From assembly GCA_018828385.1 (NCBI GenBank), contig JAHJVE010000023.1, forward strand, positions 248,001 through 312,000: a stretch of DNA of 64,000 nt, written 5' to 3'. The notes beneath the pieces are model-generated. The model saw only the letters and a list, made by a program, of their open reading frames with translations, ran no database searches and was not told where the DNA came from. Shown here one piece after another: positions 39,333 to 48,135 of this stretch (positions are counted from its first letter, which is position 1; every line of letters begins with the position of its first letter). The position numbers and the translations under genes are program-made. This DNA comes from Gammaproteobacteria bacterium (GTDB lineage: Bacteria > Pseudomonadota > Gammaproteobacteria > Burkholderiales > Rhodocyclaceae).

Positions 39333-40109
39333 ATGAACGCTACCGATCGCCTGTTTGCTGAGGTTTGGAATCGCCTGACTGCTGATTGGTCAAGACTCAC
39401 GACGTTCCGAAAGATGGGCGTTCTTGGGGAAGATGCAGCTCGTGATGCGATGCATCAGAGCAATACCTACTTCATTCAAAACCAGTTGTTACACGGCGAA
39501 CACCACAACTTCATAAAGAATCGTGATCAATTTATCCGTGATGGCATGCATCAGAAGATGCCTCAGTTGATGACCGAATCCGCGGTCGCAGAGTTTCGTC
39601 GGACACTAAATGCGTCAACTCTCGTTTTTTCTCACTCAATTCTTGATGCTGCAATCTTTGACTGTGTCCGAATTTGCGCTCTGGCAGCACCTGCAGAGTG
39701 GAGCGAGCAGCTAGCAAATCGAAAGGTAGCTCTTGGCGACGTCGCCAAGAGGCCATACTCAGAGTTCCTTTCTGAAGCCATTGAAATAGAAGTGTCCCGG
39801 CTTGAACGGGAGTCCTTACTGGCAAAGGTCGACCGAGTGTTTCAGGTATGTCGTCCGCAAAAGCAGGAATACCTAACAACCGGATTTCGTTTTGATCGCG
39901 GGCGACTTCGAGAGCTAGATGAACTCCGCCATAGGGTTGTTCACGCAGCGGATGGAAGCTGGGAATTCGAGTCCATCGAGGACGATATGCAGTTTATGCA
40001 AAGCTCTGGCCTACACATATTCTCCATGGTTGGCGAATGTTTTGGCTTGGTAGTTTCCGGCGAGGAAGCAATGGCTGCGCTTGCTGCGCGACGGGCTTCG
40101 GTGAAATGA
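39333..40109 (+). CDS. orphan protein with HEPN-like R-x4-H motif
   Basis: A 258-residue soluble, largely helical protein of visibly lower GC content and different codon use from its neighbours, suggesting transfer. The segment LDELRHRVVHAADG holds R199-x4-H204, the form of the HEPN ribonuclease active motif in its usual context (helix end, R-x4-6-H, small residues). No other domain is recognised, and no nucleotidyltransferase or antitoxin partner is adjacent. The start is uncertain: ATG 39333 gives MNATDRLFAEVWNRL; one at 39249 is in frame. HEPN proteins act in toxin-antitoxin and phage defence; that role here is inference. Confidence 0.6.
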   Translation: MNATDRLFAEVWNRLTADWSRLTTFRKMGVLGEDAARDAMHQSNTYFIQNQLLHGEHHNFIKNRDQFIRDGMHQKMPQLMTESAVAEFRRTLNASTLVFSHSILDAAIFDCVRICALAAPAEWSEQLANRKVALGDVAKRPYSEFLSEAIEIEVSRLERESLLAKVDRVFQVCRPQKQEYLTTGFRFDRGRLRELDELRHRVVHAADGSWEFESIEDDMQFMQSSGLHIFSMVGECFGLVVSGEEAMAALAARRASVK

Positions 40110-40203
40110 GCTAACCGCAATCGAAGGGGGCGGAGTGAATCGAAAATCCAAATTACCCCGACCTCTTTATCCGCGAACAACATTTTTAACCAAGAATATC
40201 CAG

Positions 40204-41004
40204 ATGCCCGCAAAAACCCCGGTCATTCACCACTACCCTGCCAGCCAGCCAAGCACCAACCCGCCGCTGCTTTTCGTCCATGGCGGTTACAGCAACGCCG
40301 CGCTGTGGGGCGTCCGCTTCATTCCGTATTTCCAGGATCAGGGTTACGACTGCTACGCGCTTGAACTTTCCGGCCACGGCAGCCGGCCGGCAGATCGAGC
40401 GCATCTCGACGATTTCGGCCTAGACGATTACGTCGCCGATCTCGCTGCTGCCGTTGCCAGCCTGCCGGCTGCGCCGGTGCTGATTGCCCATTCGATGGGC
40501 TGCCTGGTCAGCCAGCGTTTTCTCGAACGAGGCACGGCGCGGGCAGTGGCTTTTCTGGCGCCGGTGCCGCCGACCGGAACGGGGGGCACGGTCAGCCGCT
40601 TGGCGCTGACCATGCCGGATTTCTTTGCCGAGTTGCCGAATGCGGTCAACGGCACGGCCAGCGAAAAAACCATGCGCACCATGGCCCGGGTTTATTTTTC
40701 GCCGAGCATGGCGCCGGAAGAAACCGTCCAGTATCTGCCGCTGATCGAGCCGGAATCGGAAAAGGCCGTTGCCGAAATGCTCACCGCGCCCTTTCGCATC
40801 GCCCGTGGCCGGGCCCGCATTCCGGCGCTGGTCATGGGCGGTTCGGCCGACCAGGTTTTCCCGTCCTCCATGCTTTTCTTCACGGCTGCTTCGTGGAATG
40901 CCAAAACTCAGATCATCGACGGGGCCGGCCACATGCTGATGCTCGACCCGCAATGGCCGGACGCCGCCGGCAAGCTTCGCGAATGGCTGGAGGCACTCGC
41001 CTGA
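40204..41004 (+). CDS. alpha/beta hydrolase
   Basis: A 266-residue single-domain hydrolase. The oxyanion HGG motif is in LLFVHGGYSNAALW, the nucleophile elbow is IAHSMGCLVSQ, and the acid and histidine are in VMGGSADQVFP and DGAGHMLML. A cap region (VSRLALTMPDFFAELPNAV) lies between. I use the ATG at 40204; an upstream in-frame ATG at 40135 gives a basic extension. Substrate unknown. Terminator hairpin and a repeat copy follow. Confidence 0.9.
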   Translation: MPAKTPVIHHYPASQPSTNPPLLFVHGGYSNAALWGVRFIPYFQDQGYDCYALELSGHGSRPADRAHLDDFGLDDYVADLAAAVASLPAAPVLIAHSMGCLVSQRFLERGTARAVAFLAPVPPTGTGGTVSRLALTMPDFFAELPNAVNGTASEKTMRTMARVYFSPSMAPEETVQYLPLIEPESEKAVAEMLTAPFRIARGRARIPALVMGGSADQVFPSSMLFFTAASWNAKTQIIDGAGHMLMLDPQWPDAAGKLREWLEALA

Positions 41005-41044
41005 GCAGGTGTCTGGTGGTTGAAGCCTCCTGTCTTGCTTAATG

Positions 41045-41074
41045 AAATGGCGCTGATCGGATCGGCGCCATTTT
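41045..41074 (+). terminator. terminator after the alpha/beta hydrolase
   Basis: ATGGCGC and GCGCCAT pair around an 11-base loop and are followed by TTTTCG. The T run merges into the edge of a dispersed repeat copy, the second case of repeat and terminator abutting. Confidence 0.75.
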
Positions 41075-41106
41075 CGATTTTGCTGCTTTTTTCCGGTCGA
41101 CCGTAG
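41072..41106 (-). repeat. dispersed repeat copy 10
   Basis: Minus-strand CTACGGTCGACCGG, AAAAAAGCAG, CAAAATCGAAA. Note the head is CGGTCGACCG, a perfect palindrome, instead of CGGTCAACCG. A head-only remnant (CTACGGTCAGCCGG) lies at 41171-41184. Confidence 0.85.
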
Positions 41107-41262
41107 CAATATTCTTCTCGACCTTGGCCCGGCCAGTCTGCCTCTATCCATCCGCCTCGGCGTACGAACTCTACGGTCAGCCGGGGTTCATGGCGTGAAA
41201 AGCTAAAAGGCCAATTTTTAAAATATCGAGACCGCTCGAAAGCAATCTCCCAAAACGCATAA

Positions 41263-41296
41263 ATGCCACAACTGGCATAGTTTGACAAATATGTCA
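41263..41296. promoter_or_regulatory. two adjacent palindromes
   Basis: ATGCCA-caac-TGGCAT (41263-41278) is followed after four bases by TGACA-aata-TGTCA (41283-41296). Both are perfect dyads. The second resembles FNR/CRP-family half-sites but with unusual spacing, so I do not name a regulator. Confidence 0.45.
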
Positions 41297-41472
41297 CATC
41301 AAAATCTCACTCGTTTGCTGCTTTTCAAGAGAAACAGATTGTTTTCATTGAATAAGCGGGATTTCTTCGAGTTGGTATGTGTCTTGCTGATCTTCAGGCA
41401 TCAGGCAATTGCTTTCCGCGGACATCAACAGGTGTCACGGCAAGAGCAAAAAAGCTCGGTGGCTTCCGGATT

Positions 41473-41512
41473 CTGACCGGCGATACGGCGGTCAGCCCGG
41501 ATGCCTACCGGG
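41473..41512 (+). other. tandem hairpins, possible structured RNA
   Basis: CTGACCG-gcgatacgg-CGGTCAG (41473-41495) is followed at once by CCCGG-atgccta-CCGGG (41496-41512), with a further GAGC-aaaaaa-GCTC hairpin just upstream. This looks like an RNA fold, but I cannot match it to a named riboswitch. Confidence 0.4.
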
Positions 41513-41802
41513 CGGCCGCTGGAAGGAAGTACTTAGCTTGCATTAATTTTCCGGCCGGGCAGTCATAGCTTTCGACAATGACACACATCCGTTTTTGCGA
41601 TTGGCCTACCCGACGGCATTAGATCAAAAATAAGCAAATGCTGATAAACAATGTCAGCAGCAAGATGCATCAGAGCAGCCGCCACCGGCGACACTTTGCA
41701 GCGAATCGGGATGATGGGCGCTCTGGTGTTTGTGTTGATCTGGATGACTCCACGGGTTTCCCGTCTGGACGATTCCGCTAATACGGGAGATGTCATGAGT
41801 TG

Positions 41803-41816
41803 TGATACCGGTATCA
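41803..41816. promoter_or_regulatory. 14-base perfect palindrome upstream of ahpC
   Basis: TGATACCGGTATCA, 65 bases before the ahpC start. It is well placed for an operator or for an OxyR-like half-site, but no second half-site at OxyR spacing is clear. Confidence 0.4.
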
Positions 41817-41881
41817 AACCGCGCAAGACAGTCAAGATTGATCAAAACCCTACCCAACAATTTTCTCAGGAGAAAAAAGCG

Positions 41882-42496
41882 ATGAGCTCCACTATGGTTC
41901 GCCGTGAAATGCCCGAATTCACCATGGAAGCCTACGATGCCAAGACCGGCCATTTCACCAAGGTTTCCAGCGCCGACTACAAGGGCAAGTGGGCGGTTGT
42001 TTGCTTCTACCCGGCCGACTTCACCTTTGTCTGCCCGACCGAGATCGCCGCTATGAACGCCAAGTACGACGTTTTCCAGGAAATGGGCGTCGAAATCCTT
42101 GCCGTTTCAGTCGACTCCAAGTTCTCCCACAAGCGCTTCGTCGAGACTGAGCCGATTCTGAAGGGACTCCAACTGACCATCGGGGCCGACACCACGCAGG
42201 AAGTCAGCGAGATGTTCGGCGTGCTGATCGAGGAGGAAGGCGTTGCGCTGCGCGGCCGCTTCCTGTTCAACCCAGATGGCATTTGTGTGGCTCAGGAAGT
42301 TCAGGCTGATTCGGTTGGTCGCAACGTGCATGAGTTCATTCGTCAGGTCGAAGCCTGGCAACACGCCACCAAGACCGGCGAAGTCTGCCCGGCTGGCTGG
42401 CGCCCCGGCAAGAAGACCCTGCCGGTAAATACCGACGCGGAAAAAATGACTGGCCGCGTCGGGGATTACATCACCATCGAAGAAATCATGAGCTAA
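41882..42496 (+). CDS. ahpC: peroxiredoxin AhpC (typical 2-Cys)
   Basis: A 204-residue peroxidase that reduces hydrogen peroxide and alkyl hydroperoxides. The peroxidatic cysteine is C51 in FTFVCPTEIAAM and the resolving cysteine C169 in GEVCPAGWRPGKK. The start is the ATG at 41882 with TCAGGAGAAAAAAGCG directly upstream, giving the usual N-terminus. No ahpF or ahpD follows, so the reductant is likely thioredoxin or another system. A strong terminator closes the unit. Confidence 0.95.
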   Translation: MSSTMVRREMPEFTMEAYDAKTGHFTKVSSADYKGKWAVVCFYPADFTFVCPTEIAAMNAKYDVFQEMGVEILAVSVDSKFSHKRFVETEPILKGLQLTIGADTTQEVSEMFGVLIEEEGVALRGRFLFNPDGICVAQEVQADSVGRNVHEFIRQVEAWQHATKTGEVCPAGWRPGKKTLPVNTDAEKMTGRVGDYITIEEIMS

Positions 42497-42512
42497 GTCT
42501 GAGTTCTTCCCT

Positions 42513-42559
42513 TACGCCCGCTTTCCCGAAGCCCCCTCGGGGGAGCGGGCGTATTTTTT
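42513..42559 (+). terminator. terminator after ahpC
   Basis: TACGCCCGCT and AGCGGGCGTA flank an inner CCCCCTCGGGGG structure, followed by TTTTTT. Strong stem and T run 16 bases after the stop. Confidence 0.9.
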
Positions 42560-42603
42560 GTGGTCTGGGGCAGGTTTTCGGATTTGAGGTGAGCAAACAA
42601 AAC

Positions 42604-42639
42604 GGGCGGAGCAAATTCGGATCCTGATTTGCTCCGCCC
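42604..42639 (-). terminator. terminator after panE
   Basis: GGGCGGAGCAAAT / ATTTGCTCCGCCC, a perfect 13-base stem, followed on the minus strand by GTTTTGTTTGC. It lies 39 bases downstream of the panE stop and faces the ahpC terminator. Confidence 0.85.
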
Positions 42640-42678
42640 CTGTTTTATTCAGCCCCCCTCGCCCACGGCGCCACGGCG

Positions 42679-43593
42679 TCAGGTTGACCGTGCCGCCTGC
42701 ACCGCCAGATGCGTGTACGCCAGGCGTACGAGATCCATGGGCAAGCCGAGGGCGATGCCGCGTTCGGCCATGGCGCCGAGAATGTGCTGATATTCCGTAC
42801 GTTGTCCGGCCAACAGGTCGCGCAGCATCGAGGCGGTAAACGACGAGCCGGGCGCAATCAGCATGCCGAGCGCCTTTTCCGTGGCGGCCTGACCGGTTGG
42901 ATAGCCGCTCAGTCGGGCGACTGCGCAACATTCGTCGTACATCTGGCGGATCAGGGCTTCTCCATAGGGGGTCGCGATGATCTCGCCGACCGAGCCGCGG
43001 CACAGCGTGGTCATGCCGGCCAACGCGGCCAGGAAAACCCATTTGTCCCACAGGTCCTGCTCGATATTCTTGGCATAGACGCTGGTAAACGGCGCTTTGC
43101 TGCACAGTGCAATGAATTCCTGGGCCAATTCGGCATGTGCGGGGTCACGTGGGCCGACGGTCAGGCTGAGCATATCGTTCAGTTGGCGAACGGCACCAGT
43201 TTCGGTAATTGTCGCGGCGATATGGGCGACGCCACCCATCACCGCGGCGCGACCGAATTTTCGATCCAGGACGACCAGATGTTCGATGCCGTTCAGGAAA
43301 GGCAGCACCACTGCACTGCCGCGAGCGTTTTCGAGTGAAGCCAGGGCGTCATCCAGATCGTAGGACTTGGGTGCCAGGATGATCAGGTCGTAAATCGGCG
43401 TCACGCTGGCGGCAGTGACCGTTGCCGGTTGCACCACGAAATTGCCGCGGGGCGTCTCGATGTGCAGGCCCTGATTGGCGATCATGGCCTGGCGTTTTTC
43501 GCGCAAAAGAAAGGTCACGTCAGCACCGCTACGCAGCAACTGGGCACCGAAATAGCCGCCAATCCCTCCGGCGCCGAGAATGAGGATTTTCAT
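42679..43593 (-). CDS. panE: 2-dehydropantoate 2-reductase
   Basis: A 304-residue ketopantoate reductase of the ApbA/PanE family. The N-terminal NADPH motif is MKILILGAGGIGGYFGAQLLRSGADVTFLLRE. The catalytic lysine region is DLWDKWVFLAALAGMTTLCR and the C-terminal block includes MLRDLLAGQRTEYQHILGAM. It converts ketopantoate to pantoate for CoA synthesis, though several family members act on other 2-oxo acids. It lies 21 bases downstream of a redoxin gene, an unusual partner, suggesting a stress or catabolic paralog is possible. Confidence 0.9.
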   Translation of the reverse strand: MKILILGAGGIGGYFGAQLLRSGADVTFLLREKRQAMIANQGLHIETPRGNFVVQPATVTAASVTPIYDLIILAPKSYDLDDALASLENARGSAVVLPFLNGIEHLVVLDRKFGRAAVMGGVAHIAATITETGAVRQLNDMLSLTVGPRDPAHAELAQEFIALCSKAPFTSVYAKNIEQDLWDKWVFLAALAGMTTLCRGSVGEIIATPYGEALIRQMYDECCAVARLSGYPTGQAATEKALGMLIAPGSSFTASMLRDLLAGQRTEYQHILGAMAERGIALGLPMDLVRLAYTHLAVQAARST

Positions 43594-43614
43594 GAGCGAA
43601 TTCTCCTTGAGAAA

Positions 43615-44163
43615 TCAGACGGGACCGGCATATTCGCCGCGTGCCGGGTAGTCATTGGCGATGGCAAAGTCGATGGCGCCGAGCAGGTCTTGAAACTGCG
43701 GACGAGCGAAGGGCATAGTTTGCACCGCACCGTAATACAGCGAGCCATCCGGACGAACGAGAAAGACACCCGGCTCGCTGAACAGCGCCGGCTCCTCAAT
43801 GCCGATGGAGGTCTTGCCACGCGAGGCACTGATGTACAGCCCCCATTGGCGGGCGCTTTTGAGACTCAAGCCATAGCCGATCTTCAGCGCACCGGCCTTG
43901 ACCTTGTCGGCCATGGCGTGGGCGCGCTCGCCATCGTCGCTGCTGATGGCGACGACCTGAACGCCACGTTTTTCGAACTCGGGCACCAGGCGTTCGAGTT
44001 CCAGCAGGTACTTGGCGCATATCGGGCAATGCAGGCCACGATAGAAGACGACAAGGTCAAAGCGTTCTCCCGGCGCGGCGCCGAGGACGAAACGGCTGCC
44101 GTCGGTTAGCGCCACATTGAGCGCGGGAACGGGGTGGCGGGGCATCAGGGCTGTGGCAGTCAT
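43615..44163 (-). CDS. AhpC/TSA-family redoxin
   Basis: A 182-residue thioredoxin-fold peroxiredoxin-like protein. The active-site motif is YRGLHCPICAKYLLELERL, a C-x2-C arrangement unlike the single peroxidatic Cys context of AhpC. The following VQVVAISSDDGERAH and LFSEPGVFLVRPDGSLYYG are typical of the redoxin group. I use the ATG at 44163 (AAAGGA upstream); one at 44178 is in frame. It is divergent from an AraC regulator and is followed by panE. Confidence 0.85.
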   Translation of the reverse strand: MTATALMPRHPVPALNVALTDGSRFVLGAAPGERFDLVVFYRGLHCPICAKYLLELERLVPEFEKRGVQVVAISSDDGERAHAMADKVKAGALKIGYGLSLKSARQWGLYISASRGKTSIGIEEPALFSEPGVFLVRPDGSLYYGAVQTMPFARPQFQDLLGAIDFAIANDYPARGEYAGPV

Positions 44164-44303
44164 CAGGGATCCTTTCATCGGGTAGCAGGCGGCTTTCGAA
44201 AATCGTGGCGGGCTGGCTTCAGCACTAGGTTCGTTGACCGATGCCAGTCATTGTGTTGAACTATTCGCAATCAATCGTTCATTTCTATTTGCAATTCGTA
44301 CAG

Positions 44304-45122
44304 ATGCCCGCTAACCGCCTCGACCGACTTTCCGCCCTGCTCCAAGGCCTGGCGCCGCGCGTACAGGTCAACCTGCCGCCACCCAGCATCGCCAGCCTGG
44401 CCTTCGCGGTGGAAGCGCCGCCTTTCCTGCATCTCCACCTACTGGCGGAAGGTGAGATGCGCCTGCAGCTGCGCTCTGCCGCCAGCGTTGCGCTCCAGGC
44501 GCCGTGCATCGTCGTCTGCCGTTCGGACACCGCGCATGCGCTCGAGACTCCCTCGGCAGAAACTTTCCGGCGCCTGATGTGCGCCCGCGCCTGGCTCGAT
44601 GGCCCCGTCGCCCCGCTGCTGCTCAACGAATTCGCTGCCCCGCTGGTGGTTCCGGTCGACGGCGCCGAGTCCTCGCTGCGCCACGTCATCAACCTCATTT
44701 CCTCGGAGTTGGAGGCACCGCGCTGCGGTCAGCCGGCACTGCTCGACCGGGCCGGCGACATCTTGTTCATCGGCCTGCTGCGCCACCTGATCGCCCACCC
44801 GAAAACTGCCGGCGGCCTGTTGAACGGCCTGGCCGATCCGCGCATCGCCCGCGCCCTGGTGGCAATCCACGCCAGGCCGCAGGACAAATGGACGCTGGAA
44901 TCGTTGGCCGAAGAAGCCGGCATGTCGCGCACGGCATTCGCCAACACCTTCCGCGAAGTCATGCGGACTACACCGGGCAAGTATCTCTCGACCATCCGGC
45001 TGGCGATTGCCCAGCGCGCCGTGCTGTCGGGCAAAGGGTTGAAGGCAGCAGCGCGGGATGCCGGTTACAACAGCCCATCGGCCCTGTCGCGGGCCTTATC
45101 GCACATCCACCCGGCCCCGTAG
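44304..45122 (+). CDS. AraC-family regulator with cupin-type sensor domain
   Basis: A 272-residue regulator. The N-terminal 150 residues match the cupin-like AraC ligand-binding domain (HLHLLAEGEMRLQLRSAASVALQAPCIVVCRSDTAH). The C-terminus has two helix-turn-helix motifs: WTLESLAEEAGMSRTAFANTF and AARDAGYNSPSALSRALS. The start ATG 44304 opens MPANRLDRLSALLQGLAPR. It is divergent from the redoxin-panE operon, which it most likely controls; members of this subgroup often regulate adjacent oxidoreductases. Confidence 0.88.
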   Translation: MPANRLDRLSALLQGLAPRVQVNLPPPSIASLAFAVEAPPFLHLHLLAEGEMRLQLRSAASVALQAPCIVVCRSDTAHALETPSAETFRRLMCARAWLDGPVAPLLLNEFAAPLVVPVDGAESSLRHVINLISSELEAPRCGQPALLDRAGDILFIGLLRHLIAHPKTAGGLLNGLADPRIARALVAIHARPQDKWTLESLAEEAGMSRTAFANTFREVMRTTPGKYLSTIRLAIAQRAVLSGKGLKAAARDAGYNSPSALSRALSHIHPAP

Positions 45123-45182
45123 CGCGCGCTTGCCCGCCGACTTGAAGTAACATCCCGCCTGCCCGTCGTTATAGCGCCCATC

Positions 45183-47576
45183 ATGACCGACCAACTGAAT
45201 CTTTTTGACCCGAACGCTCCGCAATCCGTGACCAGCGAAACTACCCTGCCCGCGCCCGCTGAAGCGGCCGGCGAACCGCCTGCCGAACCGTTGGAGCTGA
45301 GCACCGAACCGGGCTTGCCGCCCGCACTGCCTCCGTCCGCCAGCGGCCCGGCCGACGACATCCCCGCGCCAGCCGAATACGCCGCCCGCCGCTACCTCGA
45401 ATACGCGATGAGCGTCGTTACCGGCCGCGCCCTGCCCTCGGCCGCCGACGGCCAAAAGCCCGTGCAGCGCCGCATTCTCTACGCCATGCACCGGATGGGC
45501 CTGTACAAGAGCCCGCGCCATGTGAAGTCGGCGCGCGTTGTCGGCGACGTCATCGGTAAATACCACCCGCACGGCGATTCGTCGGTGTACGACGCCATGG
45601 TCCGCATGGCGCAGGACTGGAGCCTGCGTTACCCGATCGTCGATGGCCAGGGCAATTTCGGCTCGCGCGACGGCGATAACGCCGCCGCCATGCGCTACAC
45701 GGAAGCCCGCCTGACGCCGATTGCCGAGCTATTGCTGGCCGAACTCGACGAAGGCACGGTCGACTGGAAGCCGAACTACGACGGAGCCAACGACGAACCG
45801 GCCCTGCTCCCGGCCCGCCTGCCCTTTTGCCTGCTCAACGGCGCCTCCGGCATCGCCGTCGGCATGGCCACCGAAATCCCGGCCCACAACCTGCGCGAAG
45901 TGGCGAATGCTGCGGTCAACCTGATAAAAGACCCGAATTTCACAGAAGAACAGGTGCTGGCGCTGATTCCCGGCCCGGATTACCCAGGCGGCGCGCAGAT
46001 CATTTCGACGGCCGAAGAAATCGCCGCCACCTACCGCAGCGGCCGCGGCAGCCTGCGCGTGCGCGCCAAGTGGAAGATCGAAAACCTCGCCCGCGGCCAG
46101 TGGAAGCTGGTCATCACCGAACTGCCGCCGGGCGTTTCAACGGCCACGGTGCTCTCGGAAATCGAAGCCTGCTCGAATCCGGTCGCCAAGGAAAAGGCCG
46201 GCAAGAAAGTATTCACGCCGGAACAGCTCAACCTCAAGGCCGCCTTTCTGTCGTCAATTTCGGAAAGCGGCGTGCGCGACGAGTCGGGCAAGGAACACGC
46301 CGTCCGCCTCGTCATTGAGCCGGCCTCATCGCGCCAAGGCCAGGACGATCTGGTGCGCATGCTGCTCGCTCACACCAGCCTGGAAACCAACGCTTCGATC
46401 AACCTGACCGTCCTCGGCGTCGCCGGCGCCCCGCGCCAGGCCTCGCTGTACAGCATGATCGCCGAATGGTGCCGGTTTCGGCTGGCCACTGTCGAGCGCC
46501 GTACGCGCCACCGCCTGACTGCCGCCGAGAAGCGCATCCACATCCTCGAGGGCCGTTTGGCCGTTCTGCTCGATATTGACAAGGTGATCAAGGTCATCCG
46601 CGAATCGGACGACCCGAAGGCCGATCTGATCAGCCACTTCAAGCTGTCCGAGATTCAGGCCGAAGACATTCTCGAAATCCGCCTGCGCCAGTTGGCGCGG
46701 CTGGAAGGCATCAAGATCGGCGACGAGCTGGCCAAGCTGCGCGAAGAAGCAGCCGGCCTCAACAAGCTGCTCGATTCCGAAGAAGCCCTGCGCACCTGCG
46801 TCGCGGCCGAAATCGAGGCCGATGCCAAGAAATATGGCGACGACCGCCGGACCTTCATCGAAGCCGCCGACAAGGTCACGATGTCGGACGCCAAGACCGT
46901 TTCCATCGTCGATGAACCGACCACGCTGATCGTCTCGAAACACGGCTGGCTGCGCTCGCGGAGCGGCCACAACATCGACCCGACGCAACTGAGTTTCCGC
47001 TCCGGCGACGAGTTGCTGGCGTGTTTGCCGTGCCGGACGGTCGATAACCTGATCCTGCTCGACACCAAGGGCCGCGCCTACTCGATTCCCGCCTCGGACA
47101 TTCCCGGTGGCAAGGGCGATGGCGTTCCGGCCACGTCGCTGGCCGATTTCCAGGACGGCGGCAAACCCTGCCTGGCCATGGCGATCAAGAACGACGCGCT
47201 TTATCTGGTTGCTGCCAGCGGCGGCTACGGCTTCCGCTGTCAGGGCGCCGATCTGCTGTCGCGCGGCAAGGCCGGCAAGGCTTTCATGACCCTGTCCGAA
47301 GGCGAACTGCCGGTCGTTTTCGCGCCGGCGCCAACCGGCGAAATCGCCTGCCTGACAAAAGATGGCCGGGGGCTCGTCTTCAATATCGACGAGGTTCGCC
47401 AACTGCCGAAAGGTCGTGGTCTCAAGCTGATCGATGCCGATCCCGGCAAAACGGCGCTGGAAGACATCGTGCCGGTCGTCGATGGTGCAGCCGGCAAGCT
47501 CAAGGGCGAACGCCTGGAATTCTGCCGCGGCAACCGGGGGGGTAAGGGAAAGCCAGTCAAGGCGCCGAGAAAATAA
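45183..47576 (+). CDS. parC: DNA topoisomerase IV subunit A
   Basis: A 797-residue type IIA topoisomerase subunit that decatenates daughter chromosomes with ParE. The N-terminal core has [19 protein letters not shown] and the quinolone-region block [20 protein letters not shown]; the catalytic tyrosine is Y172 in [15 protein letters not shown]. The shortened C-terminal beta-pinwheel ([45 protein letters not shown]) identifies ParC and not GyrA. A 60-residue Pro/Ala/Glu-rich N-terminal leader precedes the core. parE is not in the window. Confidence 0.95.
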   Translation: MTDQLNLFDPNAPQSVTSETTLPAPAEAAGEPPAEPLELSTEPGLPPALPPSASGPADDIPAPAEYAARRYLEYAMSVVTGRALPSAADGQKPVQRRILYAMHRMGLYKSPRHVKSARVVGDVIGKYHPHGDSSVYDAMVRMAQDWSLRYPIVDGQGNFGSRDGDNAAAMRYTEARLTPIAELLLAELDEGTVDWKPNYDGANDEPALLPARLPFCLLNGASGIAVGMATEIPAHNLREVANAAVNLIKDPNFTEEQVLALIPGPDYPGGAQIISTAEEIAATYRSGRGSLRVRAKWKIENLARGQWKLVITELPPGVSTATVLSEIEACSNPVAKEKAGKKVFTPEQLNLKAAFLSSISESGVRDESGKEHAVRLVIEPASSRQGQDDLVRMLLAHTSLETNASINLTVLGVAGAPRQASLYSMIAEWCRFRLATVERRTRHRLTAAEKRIHILEGRLAVLLDIDKVIKVIRESDDPKADLISHFKLSEIQAEDILEIRLRQLARLEGIKIGDELAKLREEAAGLNKLLDSEEALRTCVAAEIEADAKKYGDDRRTFIEAADKVTMSDAKTVSIVDEPTTLIVSKHGWLRSRSGHNIDPTQLSFRSGDELLACLPCRTVDNLILLDTKGRAYSIPASDIPGGKGDGVPATSLADFQDGGKPCLAMAIKNDALYLVAASGGYGFRCQGADLLSRGKAGKAFMTLSEGELPVVFAPAPTGEIACLTKDGRGLVFNIDEVRQLPKGRGLKLIDADPGKTALEDIVPVVDGAAGKLKGERLEFCRGNRGGKGKPVKAPRK

Positions 47577-47668
47577 GCGTCCAAGCTGGCCAGGAAAGGG
47601 CAACCCCGGATAATATGCCCTCGTAATTCCCCCACAGCCTGCCGGATAGCCGCACACAAGGAATATAG

Positions 47669-48010
47669 ATGTATCGCCCCCTGCTCCTTCTCCTCTTGAC
47701 GCTTCTCGTTGCCGGGATTTGTTTTGGCATCGGCATTTATCTGGCCAAGCTCATGGCCCGAAAAAAACGGGCACGGCGCAAGCTGCCGGCGCACTCCCTG
47801 CCCATGTCCGCCTTTTCCACACTCGATCATCCGGCTGCTCAGCAGTCATCGGATGCATCGGATGACACGTCTCCGCTCGACGAAGCAGAAATTTTCATGA
47901 CTTACGGCAAGAAGGCAAAAGCCATAGAAATACTCCGTGAAGCGCTGGGCCAGAAACGTATCAGCCAGGAAGAGTACGACGCCTTCAAAGTACGCCACGA
48001 AATTCAATAA
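47669..48010 (+). CDS. small membrane protein with FimV C-terminal-like domain
   Basis: A 113-residue protein with one N-terminal membrane segment (LLLLLLTLLVAGICFGIGIYLAKLM), a basic stop-transfer sequence (RKKRARRKL), a linker, and a C-terminal DEAEIFMTYGKKAKAIEILREALGQ. That last block resembles the terminal TPR-like domain of FimV/TspA polarity proteins (E-A-x-x-x-x-x-Y-G-x-x-x-x-A-x-x-I-L-x-x-A). Full FimV is many times longer, so this is a stand-alone anchored version. The ATG at 47669 has AAGGAATATAG upstream. Confidence 0.75.
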   Translation: MYRPLLLLLLTLLVAGICFGIGIYLAKLMARKKRARRKLPAHSLPMSAFSTLDHPAAQQSSDASDDTSPLDEAEIFMTYGKKAKAIEILREALGQKRISQEEYDAFKVRHEIQ

Positions 48011-48083
48011 TTAACTTTAAATACATAAGATAATATATTGAATTTGTGTATATTATTAACAATAAACATCGCGCCAATGAGGT

Positions 48084-48126
48084 AAAAAAACCGGGCATCC
48101 GATTGTTCACCGGACCCGGTATTTTT
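48084..48126. terminator. bidirectional terminator between convergent small genes
   Basis: AAAAAAACCGGG pairs with CCCGGTATTTTT around an inner CCG/CGG stem. T runs occur on both strands. It serves the FimV-like gene (+) and the gene at 48136 (-). The preceding 70 bases are very AT-rich. Confidence 0.75.
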
Positions 48127-48135
48127 CAAGTTCAA

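Larger units (their letters stand above)
41107..41881. other. 775-base region without a convincing gene, upstream of ahpC
   Basis: No reading frame here looks coding: the frame open into ahpC from 41651 lacks a family match and ahpC has its own strong ribosome binding site. The region is AT-richer than its surroundings. It holds a head-only repeat remnant (41171), two adjacent palindromes (41263-41296), a tandem hairpin block (41473-41512) and a palindrome near ahpC (41803-41816). It could contain a small RNA or a long regulated leader. Confidence 0.6.

Noticed and set aside
41263-41296. Sigma-54 promoter overlapping the palindromes (TGGCAT...)
   Set aside because: The GG and GC elements are not at the required 10-base spacing (CA instead of GC).
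41473-41512. Cyclic di-GMP (GEMM) riboswitch
   Set aside because: Hairpins are present, but the conserved GEMM core (GACGCAAAGC-like) is missing. Reported only as a possible structured RNA.
41651-41881. 77-residue N-terminal extension of ahpC
   Set aside because: AhpC family proteins start at MSSTMVRREMPEF, which has its own strong ribosome binding site; the upstream frame has no similarity to known leaders.
42679-42692. Repeat copy at the end of panE (ACGGTCAACCTGA on the minus strand)
   Set aside because: Only part of the head matches and no tail follows. It could be a decayed remnant, but the evidence is too weak.
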